Assembly (NCBI GenBank): GCA_017893485.1
Contig: CM030365.1
Coordinates: 45,502,458 to 45,566,457, forward strand
Direction of reading: 5' to 3'
DNA length: 64,000 nt
Source: Hemerocallis citrina
Taxonomy: Eukaryota > Streptophyta > Magnoliopsida > Asparagales > Asphodelaceae
In this document: positions 46,244 through 57,099 of the stretch, one piece after another
Layout of the letters: each line of letters begins with the position of its first letter
Position numbering within the stretch: the stretch's first letter is position 1
Notes under the pieces: model-generated
What the model was told of the DNA's origin: nothing
Databases searched by the model: none
Seen by the model: only the letters and a program-made list of their open reading frames with translations
Translations under genes and position numbers: made by a program

Positions 46244-47019
46244 ATTTTCTACCTATTTGCTAATTGATATTTCAAGACTCTTTACTTATTTGATGAAACT
46301 ATGGTAAAGAAATATTTTTTTATGATATTTTGTTTATACAATTACACTTATGTTACCATACATTTTGAACTCATATAGTTGATTTTTCTCTATTTTGTGT
46401 TTACAATTTTTTTTTTTTTTCATTTATGTTAAGATTGAGTACACCAACTGTGGTATAAGTTTTTTGTTCTTTTGTGAATTACTATTTATTGCCACCATTT
46501 TCCAGTTCTTTAACATTTTAGATTTCTCACTTACTTTTGTTTCCACGTCCTAATTAATGATTTGGCGCTTACTTTTGTAATATTTAATGAACTCCTTTTA
46601 AGTCTTCTTGCATTTATATTTCGGTCTATTTTTCTCCTTACCCTTTAATGTGTTTTTCGAGTATTGATATAATGTCAACATTCACTAATTATTATATGTC
46701 TTTTACCTTCATTGTTATTCTTTACATAGCTAGATTTGTACGTATTTCTATGTATCTTGACTGTTTATTTCCTAAAACTACTTTTTTTTATAACCTTTAA
46801 AGTTTGTTTTCCTTTATTGTTTGTATGATTATCAACCTTTTTATATTTGGATTTTATCTCTTCACTTTTGAATTCTTATTCTATGTGAATAGTCTTCCAA
46901 TTTTCTTACGATTGGGGATTAATGGTGTATTTTAACTTTACTTCCCTTTTATAATTTATCGACTATATATATTTCGGTTTGGATTATTTTAATATAGAGT
47001 TGATTAGCCAATTCTTATT

Positions 47020-47242
47020 TTGTTGTATAAAATTATTGTTGCTACTATTATTATTACTGTTATTTTTTTTGTCATTATTATTGGTATTGTTATTATTACT
47101 GTTATTATTATTGTTTTCATTATCTTTATTGTTGTTATTATTTTTATTATTATTGTTACTGTTATTTTATTATTATTGATATTATTATTATTATTGCTAT
47201 TATCATTATTATTATGGTTATTATTGTTATTATTTTTAATGC

Positions 47243-47291
<49 letters not shown>

Positions 47292-47373
47292 GCACTATTT
47301 TCATGAATGTGTTGAATCCTATTCTGTCACGCATGTATTATCATTATTATCAGTATTGTAAATATTTTGATGA

Positions 47374-47436
<63 letters not shown>

Positions 47437-47705
47437 GGTGATTTTAATACTGTTATGATTATTATTGTCATTGTTATTATTATTTATATTATCATTGTTA
47501 TTAATTTCTAATATTATTGTTACTATTATTTTTATAATTATTTTATTATTATGGTTATTATTACTTGTATCATTATTGTTGCTATTATTTTTAATATTAT
47601 TGTTATTATTATTACTATTTTTATTATTATTGTTGTTATTTTTTACTTTTTTATCATTGTTATTATTATTTTTACTATTAATATTTGTTGTTATTATTAT
47701 TTTTG
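47020..47705 (+). repeat. Long imperfect TTA/ATT microsatellite
   Basis: Nearly 700 bp is built of TTA/ATT/TTG triplets, with pure (ATT)n runs near 47245-47291 and 47377-47432. It is interrupted near 47290-47375. Smaller arrays of the same kind occur in the LTRs (about 42175-42200 and 48610-48650). Confidence 0.97.
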
Positions 47706-48329
47706 TTAAATCCCATTAGTTTTGATCTATATTATATCTTTTGATTTTTTAAATTGAAGCCCGGACTTTATATTCATTTTGCATTATTTGCTTGAATCTA
47801 TCTTGAGCACATACTCTCTTTGATCCTGGTGTCTCAATCTCGTCTTCCTGCTCGGTTCGTCGTTGGTGTCATGTGATCTACAGCGACATGTATGTTGCTT
47901 GGGACATCACCATCGGAGTAGCGCAGCGGAAGCATGGTGGGCCCATAACCCACAAGTCCCAAAATTCTTTTGTTGTTTCCCCTTCCCTGCATTGTTTGTT
48001 TCCCTCTATCCCTTGCATTCATCTTCGTTCGTTGACCCATTTGCTTGGTCTAACTCTTTCTTGTCCATCCTTTCTTCGATTCCAGCTCTATCTATTTCTT
48101 CTTCTCTTTGCTTGCTATCTTCCAAGTCTTGTGTTGTTTCTTCTTCATTTTTTATACCGGTTACTTCTTTCTTGCATTCCATTTGACGTCATTGTTAACC
48201 ACCTCCTTCTTTTTCTGGTGTTGCCACTGCTTTGTTCCTTTCCCTTTAACTCTCTATTTTGTCACCCCAGCTTGTTTTGCCTTGTCCTATGTACCACCTA
48301 AGCAAATTTCGAGGACAAAATTTTGTTGT

Positions 48330-48344
48330 AAGGTGGATAGGATT
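48330..48344 (+). other. Polypurine tract of LARD
   Basis: AAGGTGGATAGGAT follows the phrase TTTCGAGGACAAAATTTTG and abuts the 3' LTR start TGTAATCCC. This is the canonical 3' junction of Tekay/Del elements. Confidence 0.9.
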
Positions 48345-51300
48345 TGTAATCCCTATTTCTGCAAATATGTATTTTCATGAGTATTTTTATGTATCTCGAT
48401 ATTTATAAATTGTTATGGTTAAATTCGTTTTGAGTTTCTATGTCAAAGAATTTTTCTAAACAATAATTATAATTATTTCGAATAAACTTTGTTTCCATTT
48501 CTACTTGGTCAACTATTTGTATTTTAACCCTCAAAGATATTATTCCTGTTTCGACTATTTCAACAAAACTCTTATTTATATATATTGATAATATCCTGGG
48601 GATTGTTATTATTATTGTTAGTATTTTTATTGTCATTATTATTATTATTGATGTTAATTAGTATTTTTATTTTTATTGTCATAGTTATTATTTCTATTTC
48701 TTATTGTCAATATGATTATCTATTATTATTATTATTATTGGTTATTAAAACAATCCCTTCTTATTTAATATTTGTGTTTTTAATCGTTTCAAATAATTTA
48801 TGTAATGCGATACAAATTGTATTCTGTTATGAATCATATTTTATCGGATAGCTTATTCTTTTGTATTTGGGTTTACATTAATCCATTATATTCATGTACA
48901 ACCTATTTTATTTATTGGATTTATACACAATTACCCAATACCCAATATCGTACTTTTCCCCTATATATACTAATCTTCTGTTAATCCCCTAACCCTAATT
49001 AAACGCTAGCCACTTTTAACCTCTCACTCCCTGTTCAACCCCCTACCCCCCTAATACTTTGAAGCCCCCCCTACTTTTCCTCTACCCTCTCTCCCTGTTT
49101 CCCCAACCCGCTCCTTCTCCCTCTCCCTGTTTCCACCTCCAAGCCCATCTCCAATGCTCCGACCACCATCCCTCACCATCACCCCCATCCTGTCGTCCTC
49201 CGATCATCTCCATCTCTCTCCCTGGCCTCGCCCAGTCTCCCGCTAAACCGAACCCATCGCCATTGCCGCTTCTGCTCGAACCCATCCGCCTCGTCGCTCC
49301 CCTCTCCTCGTCGCCGTCGTGGTCCCCTCTCCGTGCACCCTCGCATCCACTGTAGATCCCCTAACAGTCATCATTGCTGTCGAAGCCCGTTCATTTCCCC
49401 CGTTGGCGTCTTCCTCTGTTTGCGAGCAAAAAACAGAGCCACCATCAAAGTCATCATTGCGTCGCTTCCTGACCAACCGCCGCCACCTCGCCGTGGTTGC
49501 CGCTGACGAGCGACCCCGCTGCAGTGCCGCACCGTCGTGTTCGCAGTCATCGCCGAGGTCTCTCCTGCTCTCTCTCTCTCTCTCAGTCAAGTAAGGAAGG
49601 AGGAGAAGACAGTTGGCATCAGGTGTTTGCTGTGTTGGTTAGTGGGATCCCATACTTGGCTGTTTGGTGTTCGGCAGAAGGTGAGTGGTTGGTTCCCGTG
49701 TTTGCTATTTTGTTGGAGGTGATTTGGGTTTGCCGTTTGCTGTTTTGCGGAGATCCGGGTGGAGTTTTGGTCTTTTGCTGCTTGGTTTCTTGCACGTGTC
49801 TCGCTCGTGATCTTGTGGATCATCGTCGGGGATTCCGATCCCGTTATTCTATTCATTCGAATTAACCATCTCACAGGCAAGTCTCTTCTTGAACTAATTT
49901 ATTCTTTTGTTCAAGTTTATTTAATCTCTGCAAGTAGATCGAGTTCCATTTGTTATCATACTGCTTTGACAATTCCGTTAAGTTTATTGAGGGTTTATAC
50001 GAGCTAACCCGACATACTCTTAACAACGTGCCATCTCTTTCATCTAAAACCTAGTCCCTATTGTTTCATGCATATGCACATTTAAATAACTAGATTCATG
50101 CATAGGACTACTTGATTAGTTGGACATGTTAAATTGAATGTGTTAGATTGAAGTTGATCGATGAATATCTACCACGCTTGTGATAATTGTTTCGTAAACT
50201 TAGAAATTTGTATCTTAACACCTAGGATCACTTTGATTACCATTTCGCAAGAAATATATGATTGCATGATTTATTTATTGCCCTTTTTTGTTAAAACAAT
50301 TTCTGGACTACTAGTTGTTCCATTTTGGGATCAGATTTTCAACCTTGTTAGTGTCATAATTTGAAATAACTTGCTGAACATAAATTGTAGCCCCAGATGT
50401 CTAGTTCACATTCCCTTTTTTGCGGATTTGAATTCCAATGAGTAATCTGCTAGATATCATCATTTTAGTACAGCCATGTTAGAAATTCCAGATTCAAAAA
50501 TGCATGCGTATCGTACTGTTTCTTAATTTAATTGACCATGCTAATAGTAAAAGAAAAATCTGAAATAAATCTAGTTGAACCTAGACACATGTAGGAACCA
50601 CCTAGAATTTTTATAGAATTTATTAATAAGTTCTCTGACCTGAACAAATAGTTGAACACAACTTACTGCATGCTACCTAAACATAAAACCTGAATAGAAT
50701 AGAGTTTTCACCATAGTTCCTATATCTTTTATATGCCTTAATTATATTCGCTGGAACCGTGTGGAAGTCTACTTTCTATACCTTCTAACGGATTTGGATT
50801 TGCTATTTTGTAGTGACCGTAATCCATGTTTTAGTACAGCAAGGTCATACTGTTCTGATTGTGTGAATTTTGCTTATTTGATTTGTTTGCTTCATGCTTT
50901 GTCTGTAACGCATAGAGTTAATCACACTTAGTATCCTAAAATATTGAAACCCTCTTGCATGTTCACATAGGATGAAAATATACTAATAACAAGTCGGGGT
51001 ATTATGGGAAGGATTTGGTAGTGAACGGTCGGAAAATGTACTCGGCAAGGCCTTATCTTTATATTGTATTGGAAGGAGGAGAAATATTGATTGGAAGAAG
51101 AAGTATCGATTGTTACTTATTGATTTTTAATTATTGATTGTGAAATTATCGTTATCGACGCCGAGTACACGATCCATGAATTCACCATCGGTCTAAAACG
51201 ATCACTGTGCTTGCGCCAAACCTGTGGAATGGGACACAGTAGTACGTGCACTAGATAGGCTAATAAAATGATTAATAACATGCATACTTGATCATGTATT

Positions 51301-51871
51301 GAACTCGACTTAACATCACTCATAACATGCGTGATTATTGTACACCTTTGATATTACTGCCTGCTCCTTGCTTTGTTCTTTGACTTTGACCCTGTTCCTT
51401 TTCTTTAATATTCATGCTTTCCTTTATCCTTTGTTTTCTCTACTTGCTGCCCACGACTTGCTCTAAGGGCACTCTTTTCTTTCTTTTTAGATCAAGAATT
51501 AAAAGGTACCGAAGGATCAATTCCAGAAGGAATTGGTGAGCAAACTTTCTGAAGATCGGAGCTGGATCATTAGACTGTTTAGCTATATCTTATTATTTGT
51601 TTATTGTATTGCTTTTATCATACTTCGTATTCTTGGGCTTTATGACTCGAAGTTTGTTTTTATCCCAGATATTGGATTATTATTTAGTGAATTTATTTCA
51701 TGATTATCTTGGAGTTTATTCTTTGTTCATGTGATTATATTCTTCATGCGTAGTTGTTTTCTCTTGTATATTGTTGAGTTAGAATGGTACATCTTATGGA
51801 TGATGTCAAATCATTCGCTGGGCCACCGTCACGGGTTCGTATTCCCGAATTTTGGGAAGCAGGGCGTGACA
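48345..51871 (+). mobile_element. 3' LTR of LARD
   Basis: It starts TGTAATCCCTATTTCTGC and ends GGGCGTGACA. Same layout as the 5' LTR: TATATATA box at 48961-48970, GC-rich block 49020-49600, palindrome at 49827-49845, CAG|GCAAGT at 49874-49882. The flank TAACA at 51872 is the target duplication. It is longer than the 5' LTR through small indels, including extra sequence near 51570-51610. Confidence 0.93.
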
Positions 51872-52885
51872 TAACATGTATCATGTGTCAAGCAAGTAGG
51901 TAAACAGGTGACAGATGATCAGGTGAACAGGTGTCAAGAAGCATGTACAGGTAATCATGTATGAGGTATCAGGTAGCATGCACAGGTAATCATGTATGTC
52001 AAGTCTTGTATTATTACTATCTTGGTAGCACTTCATGTGCACCGAGTTTTTATCACATTGTTGCTATATTCAAGCAAGTTTCGTTTAGATTTCGTAGTGG
52101 CTTTCATAGGGTCGTGTACTCTGGGATCAGGAAAACAGGGACAGAAACAGGTTCATGAATCAAACAAGTACACGAATCATCCAATTTATGCTTCAACGGG
52201 TTCATGAATCAACAGGTAACAGGTACATGAACCAGCAGATCCATGCATCAACAGGTAACAGGTACCGAACCAATAGGTCCATGCATCAAGAGGTTCATGT
52301 AACAACATGAATCAAAATGGGAAACACGGACCCCTTTCTAAGTACACATTTCTATATTTTCCACTACTAGATCTTTCCTTTAACTCCGGCTTGGTTATTT
52401 TGTTATTATTAGAAAACAGGCATGTACGTGTCACAAACAGAGCAAGAATAGAATGATATAAATAAGTAACAGGTACAGGATGAAGAATAAACATGTTCAG
52501 GTGATATACAACTCATAAAAGAATAGAACAACAAAAATTCTAGTTCAAGACAGTAAGACAGTACTGCACTAAATATGGGATTTCCGTTGCTACAAAAATA
52601 CAAATCTGGATTGGTCAAAGAATCTGGAAAATAGACTCTCGGCCCAATTCAGCAAGTATATATAAGTCATATGGTTTTTCACAAAAACAAGTCTCAAAGC
52701 ATGTTTGAATCCAGAAAACACGTTCAGTAAAAAATCAGAAGGTGGTATTCAATGTCAGGAAAACAGTATGAAAACTCATTAATTAAATTCACGAAAAATA
52801 TAAAGTATCATAATTTTCCAATATAAATAGTTTATTCAACAAAAATCAGAAAATATCAAAATGTAGTAATTTTGTAAATATGGAG
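51872..52885 (-). mobile_element. Right part of the LARD-like LTR split by insertion
   Basis: After the duplicated TAACA the older minus-strand LTR continues: an array of GTAACAGGT/ATCAGGTA-type short repeats (about 51890-52310), the GGTAGCACTTCATG block at 52025, ACATTTCTATATTTTCCACTACTAG at 52345 and further homology to 27500-27960. Homology fades at about 52885, well before the GC-rich segment, so the LTR is truncated there. Confidence 0.8.
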
Positions 52886-53010
52886 GCAATGTTCTAAAAA
52901 TCGCTAGGCGGTAGTCGGGCGGCCGATGGGTGCCTAGCGCCTAGGCCTTATAAGCAGAGCTTAAGCAGCTAGGCGCTAGGCGGTTTTATTTATATATTAT
53001 TTATATATTT
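52886..53010. repeat. CTAGGCG-rich segment
   Basis: The words CTAGGCG, CTAGCGCCTAGGC and CTAGGCGCTAGGCGG recur in direct and inverted orientation, preceded by TTCTAAAAATCG. It lies at the boundary between the truncated LTR and the hAT-related segment and may be a terminal or subterminal part of a transposon. I cannot define ends. Confidence 0.5.
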
Positions 53011-53635
53011 ATTTATTTATGTATATATTTTATTTATATATTTTATCATTTTGTTTTGTTTTGTTATTACTAATTCTTATTCTTGATACTCCTCCTTTCA
53101 ATTGAAGGATGGGCTTTTCAAAATCGAATCGATGTATTATTGTATCGATGAACACAAAGGCAACAAAATATTTGACTCCTCTTCTCCACATCCATCCATG
53201 GACTACTAATGCATCAATACTGCCCGCTTCGGAATATAATTTTTATATCAAGAAATAAATAATGTTTGTAGCCTACATTGTTTTGCATTTTTCATTATTA
53301 AAGCCAAAAATTGTATTCCTTGCAATAGAACCAAAATAACTGAATTATATCCTTGATTTTTTTTAACAGGATAATAGAATGATTTGAAAGGTGTTAATAA
53401 TATGATATATGATATATCAGAACAATTGTTTGTAATTTCAACTAATATATAAACGAACAAATATCCATCAGTTGCTTGCTAAGTTGTTCAAATGCAAGAA
53501 TGTTTATCTCCCAAATTAAGAACGCAACATGAAACAAACATTCTACCTTCCATGATATCAACAATAGCAAATTGACCAAGAAGCAAGAACAATTGAAAAA
53601 CAGAGAATCAAAGCAAATAAGAAGAATGAGTATAC

Positions 53636-53714
53636 CTCCATAAATGATCCTAGTTGATGCAGCAACTTGATCACTCACATGTTTTTCAAGCCACTTCCTC
53701 AAACCAGCATGAAC
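53636..53714 (-). pseudogene. Triosephosphate isomerase exon fragment
   Basis: The minus strand encodes VHAGLRKWLEKHVSDQVAAS followed by TRIIYGG. This is the near-C-terminal segment of plant triosephosphate isomerase, whose glycine-rich IIYGG loop binds the substrate phosphate. The exon is bounded by an acceptor (TTTGAAG before GTTCATG) and a donor (GGAG|GTATAC). The next exon (SV.GAN... in the family) is not found downstream within 700 bp and no other exon is found upstream, so only this piece was taken. The enzyme interconverts glyceraldehyde-3-phosphate and dihydroxyacetone phosphate. Here it is a non-functional fragment, though the exon sequence itself is intact. Confidence 0.82.
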
Positions 53715-53747
53715 CTTCAAAGCAGAACATACACAATAACACAAAGA

Positions 53748-53792
53748 AAAGTCAGTTGCATCAAAGTCAGTTGCATCAAAGTCAGTTGCATG
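53748..53792 (+). repeat. 15-bp tandem repeat, three copies
   Basis: AAAGTCAGTTGCATC is repeated three times in a row, immediately right of the isomerase exon in its flanking intron sequence. Confidence 0.9.
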
Positions 53793-54404
53793 ACTAATAC
53801 TTCATTATGTTCTATTCATCAAACCGTATGAAGCACCGACACAAATCCACATATCAGACAAAGAACTATCCATTTCAATATAATATTAACAAAAAATGCA
53901 TGTGCCATACCGCATCGCATGATCAGTATTGCATGCCTATGTCAAAAAAAAGTCAGAAATACATTTGAGTATAACAGCTCGAAAAAATTTACGAGGCTCC
54001 TGGCTAATTGGAACATTTAAAAATTTCTTGGTATCACCATGCAAATTACAGTGTAGTTTGGCTAATGAGCACAACTCCTCAGTTAGAACATAGAAGGCTC
54101 CAAACACAGATTGAGCAAACTATACGACTGACCATCAAACAGAAGTTAGATCTCTCAAATGGATCCAGCAACTATATTAATTTGTTCTTTCTCTGTATTG
54201 TGCAACCTGCTATGCTTTATTTGTCTACTGAATAATACACATCATACATTAATCTATAGTAACAAATCCTTATATACGTGAACTAAGCTGCACTTGGTGA
54301 AAAGTAGTTGGCGTGCTTGATACTCTTAAACTAAAAGATGCTTTTTTGTTCACATCAATAATGAAACATGACAACAATTATAGAATGAAGATTCTCAAAC
54401 TCAC

Positions 54405-54484
54405 CTGAACTACTTCATCGATGAGATCAGTATCCAAAACAGTAGGAATGAAACCAGCTCCAATTCCTTGGATCTTATGTGGGC
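54405..54484 (-). pseudogene. Cysteine synthase (O-acetylserine thiol-lyase) exon fragment
   Basis: The minus strand encodes [20 protein letters not shown] followed by LIDEVVQ. This is a highly conserved block of plant O-acetylserine (thiol)-lyase, in which the GIGAGF loop lies near the pyridoxal-phosphate site. It is bounded by a good acceptor (TATTTGCAG|GCCC) and donor (CAG|GTGAGT), so it is a precise exon. Neighbouring exons of the gene are absent. It lies 690 bp upstream (in transcript sense) of the isomerase exon on the same strand. Both come from unrelated metabolic genes, which argues for capture by a transposon. Confidence 0.85.
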
Positions 54485-54766
54485 CTGCAAATATTAGAAA
54501 GTTAAATATCTTATCAAGAGTTTGACTAGATAGTATCACTTCTGCAAGGCAGATACAAATCTTGCAATAAACATATCTTTGATAATATACGGAAAATAAT
54601 TTTGTTGTGGGTTTCAGAATAGAAGAGAATGAAGTTTTTTTTATATAGATAAGGGGATGCAAACAAGATATAAACACATGAAATGACATAAAATAAATAA
54701 AATAAAACCATATCAAGAATAAATTTTCCTAATTGAAATTGCACAAGTGATAAGGGGATCACTCAC

Positions 54767-54841
54767 ATGTTTTTTATTTTCAAAAGCTTGCAGAATCTCC
54801 TCATCATCATTATGAGCTGAAGATGTTGAGGATCCTGCAAC
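54767..54841 (-). pseudogene. Unidentified exon-like segment
   Basis: An open 75-base piece has acceptor TTGTGCAG|GTTGCAGG and donor AACAT|GTGAGT and would encode VAGSSTSSAHNDDEEILQAF. I do not recognise the source. It could be a third captured exon or a small 3' exon of the transposase gene. Its strand matches its neighbours. Confidence 0.4.
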
Positions 54842-55195
54842 CTGCACAAGTGAAGAGCTGAACAACCTGAACAAGTGAACATTTGAAAAGTTATCTAAGG
54901 CTTTATAGACTGTGGAAAATGGACAATCAAAATATAAAAACTAATAAGATTGCAATTAAACAAACTCAGATGATCTGCAATAAAAACTAATAAGATTGCA
55001 ATATAAAAAACATAAACAAATCTAAGCCAGTTATGAAACAGACTGAGATGATATTCATATGCTGCTGCAGAAGCAATAATTAATCAAGACTTAAAACTGA
55101 TAAACTTTAATTACTTTGAATAACTGAGACACGCAACTTTACTTTCAGCTATTTATAGATCAGCAATATGTAGATCAGCTATATAAGAAAAGTAA

Positions 55196-55681
55196 CTAAT
55201 TAAATATTACGCAAACACAAAAAGAAAACACAAAAATCAGCAATAAGCAATAATTAATAACAGGAAACTGAGTCTCTAACTCCTCTTCTCCATATCCATC
55301 CAAGATTTGCTCTCCATCTGATTCTAAGTCGTATTCCTCATCACCTCCCTCGTCTTCCGTGTCATCGTCCAATTCAAAATCTTCTTCATGGAGCTCTCTT
55401 ACTTCAACATTTCTTGCACTTCTCCGAGGTTCTAGTGTGTTATCCGCTCCGGACGCTTCTCCAACCAATCCCCAAGTAATTCCTGATCCCGGCTCAATTT
55501 CTTCATCATCGCCGCCATCAACAATCCATCCTTGTGCACGACTCGCATCACTATGAAGTAGTACTTCTATTTGTCTCTCTTTCTCCCTTCTCTTCTTGTT
55601 CATGAGTCTAGAATTGAATTTAATATAGACGAGTTGCTCCATCCTTTTCGTATCTAGTCTATTCCTTTTCTTTGTGTGTAT
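55196..55681 (-). CDS. hAT transposase, C-terminal exon
   Basis: After the acceptor (TTTTTTAATGTAG) the frame reads IHTKKRNRLDTKRMEQLVYI, then KFNSRLMNKKRREKE, then AQGWIVDGGDDEE and a long acidic tail (EEDFELDDDTEDEGGDEEYD). It is the end of the hAT C-terminal dimerisation domain (IHT.KRNRL..K) followed by the acidic tail found in plant DUF659/hAT proteins. It is open to a stop at 55196. It is phase 0 with the previous exon. It appears uninterrupted, but the gene is truncated upstream, so the protein as a whole cannot be made from here. Confidence 0.82.
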   Translation of the reverse strand: MHTKKRNRLDTKRMEQLVYIKFNSRLMNKKRREKERQIEVLLHSDASRAQGWIVDGGDDEEIEPGSGITWGLVGEASGADNTLEPRRSARNVEVRELHEEDFELDDDTEDEGGDEEYDLESDGEQILDGYGEEELETQFPVINYCLLLIFVFSFCVCVIFN

Positions 55682-55770
55682 CTACATTAAAAAACAAAAG
55701 ATTAAAAAAATTAAGAAATTGTTAGAACCTTGACTCTTAATTACTAAATAATTACTACATAGAAACTTAC

Positions 55771-55889
55771 TCCCTCAAAAGTACTCCAATTCCTCTCACA
55801 TCCTGATGAACTCGTAGTTAATGATAGAATCCTTGTCGCCATCCTTTGCAAATTAGGTGTATGATTGCCATAATTGGACCACCATCCGA
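55771..55889 (-). CDS. hAT transposase, dimerisation-domain exon
   Basis: The exon encodes VGWWSNYGNHTPNLQRMATR followed by ILSLTTSSSGCERNWSTFEG. The W(W)..YG...P.L..MA..IL....SSSGCERNWSTF signature is the core of the hAT-family C-terminal dimerisation domain needed for transposase oligomerisation. Acceptor TTATTAG and donor GGA|GTAAGT give phase-consistent joining to both neighbours. Confidence 0.88.
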
Positions 55890-55990
55890 CTAATAATTAA
55901 AGAAGCACAAATGAGTAAAGGAAACATAAAGTATTAAAAAAAAGTAAAAAAACTCAATGCTTAATAACTTTTCTTATTAACAATTCATAC

Positions 55991-56225
55991 CCGGATCATA
56001 GTTGTCATCATTTTTGGAGTACCCGGCCGCGGCCAAGGCTCTTCCAAACCCACCATCTTTGTTCTTATACTTCAACAACTCCACGTTTACAACAATGTTT
56101 TGCATGTCAAAATCATCGGGGAAGAATTTCTCAACACAATTAAATATACCATCCATGACAATAGGATCTTCTCCAACGGTTGCATCTTTGTAAAAGTAGA
56201 AGGGATTCAATAGATAGCCGGCCGA
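55991..56225 (-). CDS. hAT transposase, upstream exon cut by Tat element
   Basis: The frame AGYLLNPFYFYKDATVGEDP, then VMDGIFNCVEKFFPDDFDMQ, then GGFGRALAAAGYSKNDDNYD leads to a donor (CCGG|GTATGA). The LNPF.FY....... pattern is the segment preceding the dimerisation domain in plant DUF659/hAT proteins. At its 5' side the frame runs without a stop into 56225, exactly where the Tat LTR begins, so the exon was split by that insertion. The rest would lie beyond the right edge of the window. Confidence 0.8.
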
Positions 56226-57018
56226 TGCGGTTTATTTCTGGGAGACGTGTGGATGCACTAGGTGTGAGTTCGGACTCAATTTGTAGTTGAAGGAGAAAGC
56301 TGCTCGTCTGACGACCCTAGGCTGACCGGGCGGACCCTGTGGCGACCTCGGGGTGGTTCGGAGATCTGGGCTCGGATCAGAGGATTCGGATCCGAGGTCT
56401 TGTGTACCTGCAGACGGTCCTGAAACACCGGGGTTTGTCCCGGTGGCGGACCCTCCGACGATCTAGTCAGTCTCTGTGAGAGAGTAGCAATAACTAGCTG
56501 AATTTAAGTGGCAAAAGATTGATTACCTGAAAAGGTGGGTGAGGGTCTAGTATTTATAGAGAATCCCAACCGGGTTTGGATCCGCTTGGGGGCCGGGTCT
56601 AAACCCGAAAGCCAATGGGCCTGTCGTGGCAGAAGGCCTAGGGGGTTTAGGGCTGACGTGGCAATACCAGGAGTGGTATAGGGCTAACGTAGCAAAACCC
56701 TGAGCGGTATAGAGCTGACATGGCTGATCGCGGGTCCTCTGAGCCTCTGGGAGAATCAGAGGGCCTAGGCTGTGCCAGGTCATCCCCCTGCTTCGCCAGA
56801 GAGGGGGGGCGGCTCATCGGGCTGTCACGGATCGGAGACCGAGGGCCACTGAGGCTCGTCGGATACGAGGAGGTCGGCTCTGGGGGGGGGGTGCAATTGA
56901 GGTTCGGTGCCGACCCTGTAATGGTTCGAAGCCGAGCTAGATTGCTATTTTTACCTTTCTTGAGTGAGAGTTGTATTGGGCCCTGGTTGGGCCCGCAAGC
57001 CATTTTTACCCTACCACA
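56226..57018 (-). mobile_element. 3' LTR of second Tat element
   Basis: Plus-strand ends TGCGGTTTATTTCTGGGAG and TTTTTACCCTACCACA match the ends of the other Tat LTRs in this window. It contains GACCCTCCGACGATCTAGTC and a minus-strand TATA box (TCTATAAATAC, plus-strand 56551-56560). It is GC-rich, unlike the AT-rich DNA on its left. Confidence 0.88.
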
Positions 57019-57036
57019 CAAGCCCCCCACTCCTGC
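57019..57036 (-). other. Polypurine tract of second Tat element
   Basis: Minus-strand GGAGTGGGGGGCTTG borders the LTR start TGTGGTAGGG. Confidence 0.85.
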
Positions 57037-57099
57037 GGGGGTGCGGGAGCTAGCCGGGGAGGAGTGTTCATGGTCGTGAAAATGGGATGGCAAATCGTT

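Larger units (their letters stand above)
45458..48329 (+). other. Non-coding internal region of LARD
   Basis: No transposon domain was found on either strand. It holds AT-rich DNA, a 27-bp minisatellite (46085-46243), long TTA-type repeats (47020-47705) and two related segments near 45700-45755 and 47845-47895 sharing a GGTTCGTCG ... CGACATGT pattern. The 3' part has a C/T-rich stretch (47960-48300). Frames rich in Leu/Ile are translations of the TTA repeats. Confidence 0.85.
41890..51871 (+). mobile_element. Complete non-coding LTR retrotransposon (LARD type)
   Basis: Long LTRs of 3,478 and 3,527 bp flank a 2,977-bp internal region. A perfect 5-bp target duplication, TAACA, lies at 41885-41889 and at 51872-51876. 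A tRNA-Met primer site follows the 5' LTR and a Tekay-type purine tract precedes the 3' LTR. The internal region encodes no Gag, protease, RT, RNase H or integrase. This is the definition of a LARD (large retrotransposon derivative), here related to Tekay by its ends. It must have moved using proteins of another element. The LTRs differ at about 5 of 68 positions in one compared stretch (43520-43587 against the matching part of the 3' LTR), so the insertion is not recent. Confidence 0.93.
53011..56225 (-). mobile_element. hAT transposon with captured host exons (probable Pack-type)
   Basis: The minus strand reads, right to left: three exons of a hAT-superfamily transposase C-terminus (56225-55196), then an unidentified exon-like piece, a cysteine synthase exon and a triosephosphate isomerase exon, all in the same orientation with splice consensus. 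Downstream capture of unrelated gene fragments is known for Mutator, hAT, CACTA and Helitron elements. The transposase exon is cut at 56225 by the Tat element. Terminal inverted repeats and the 8-bp target duplication expected for hAT were not identified, so the limits are provisional. Confidence 0.6.

Noticed and set aside
46979..47719. Several leucine/isoleucine-rich 'membrane protein' frames
   Set aside because: They are translations of TTA/ATT microsatellite DNA in all frames.
53011..55100. A complete triosephosphate isomerase or cysteine synthase gene
   Set aside because: Only one exon of each is present; adjacent exons of the families are not found in this interval on either strand.
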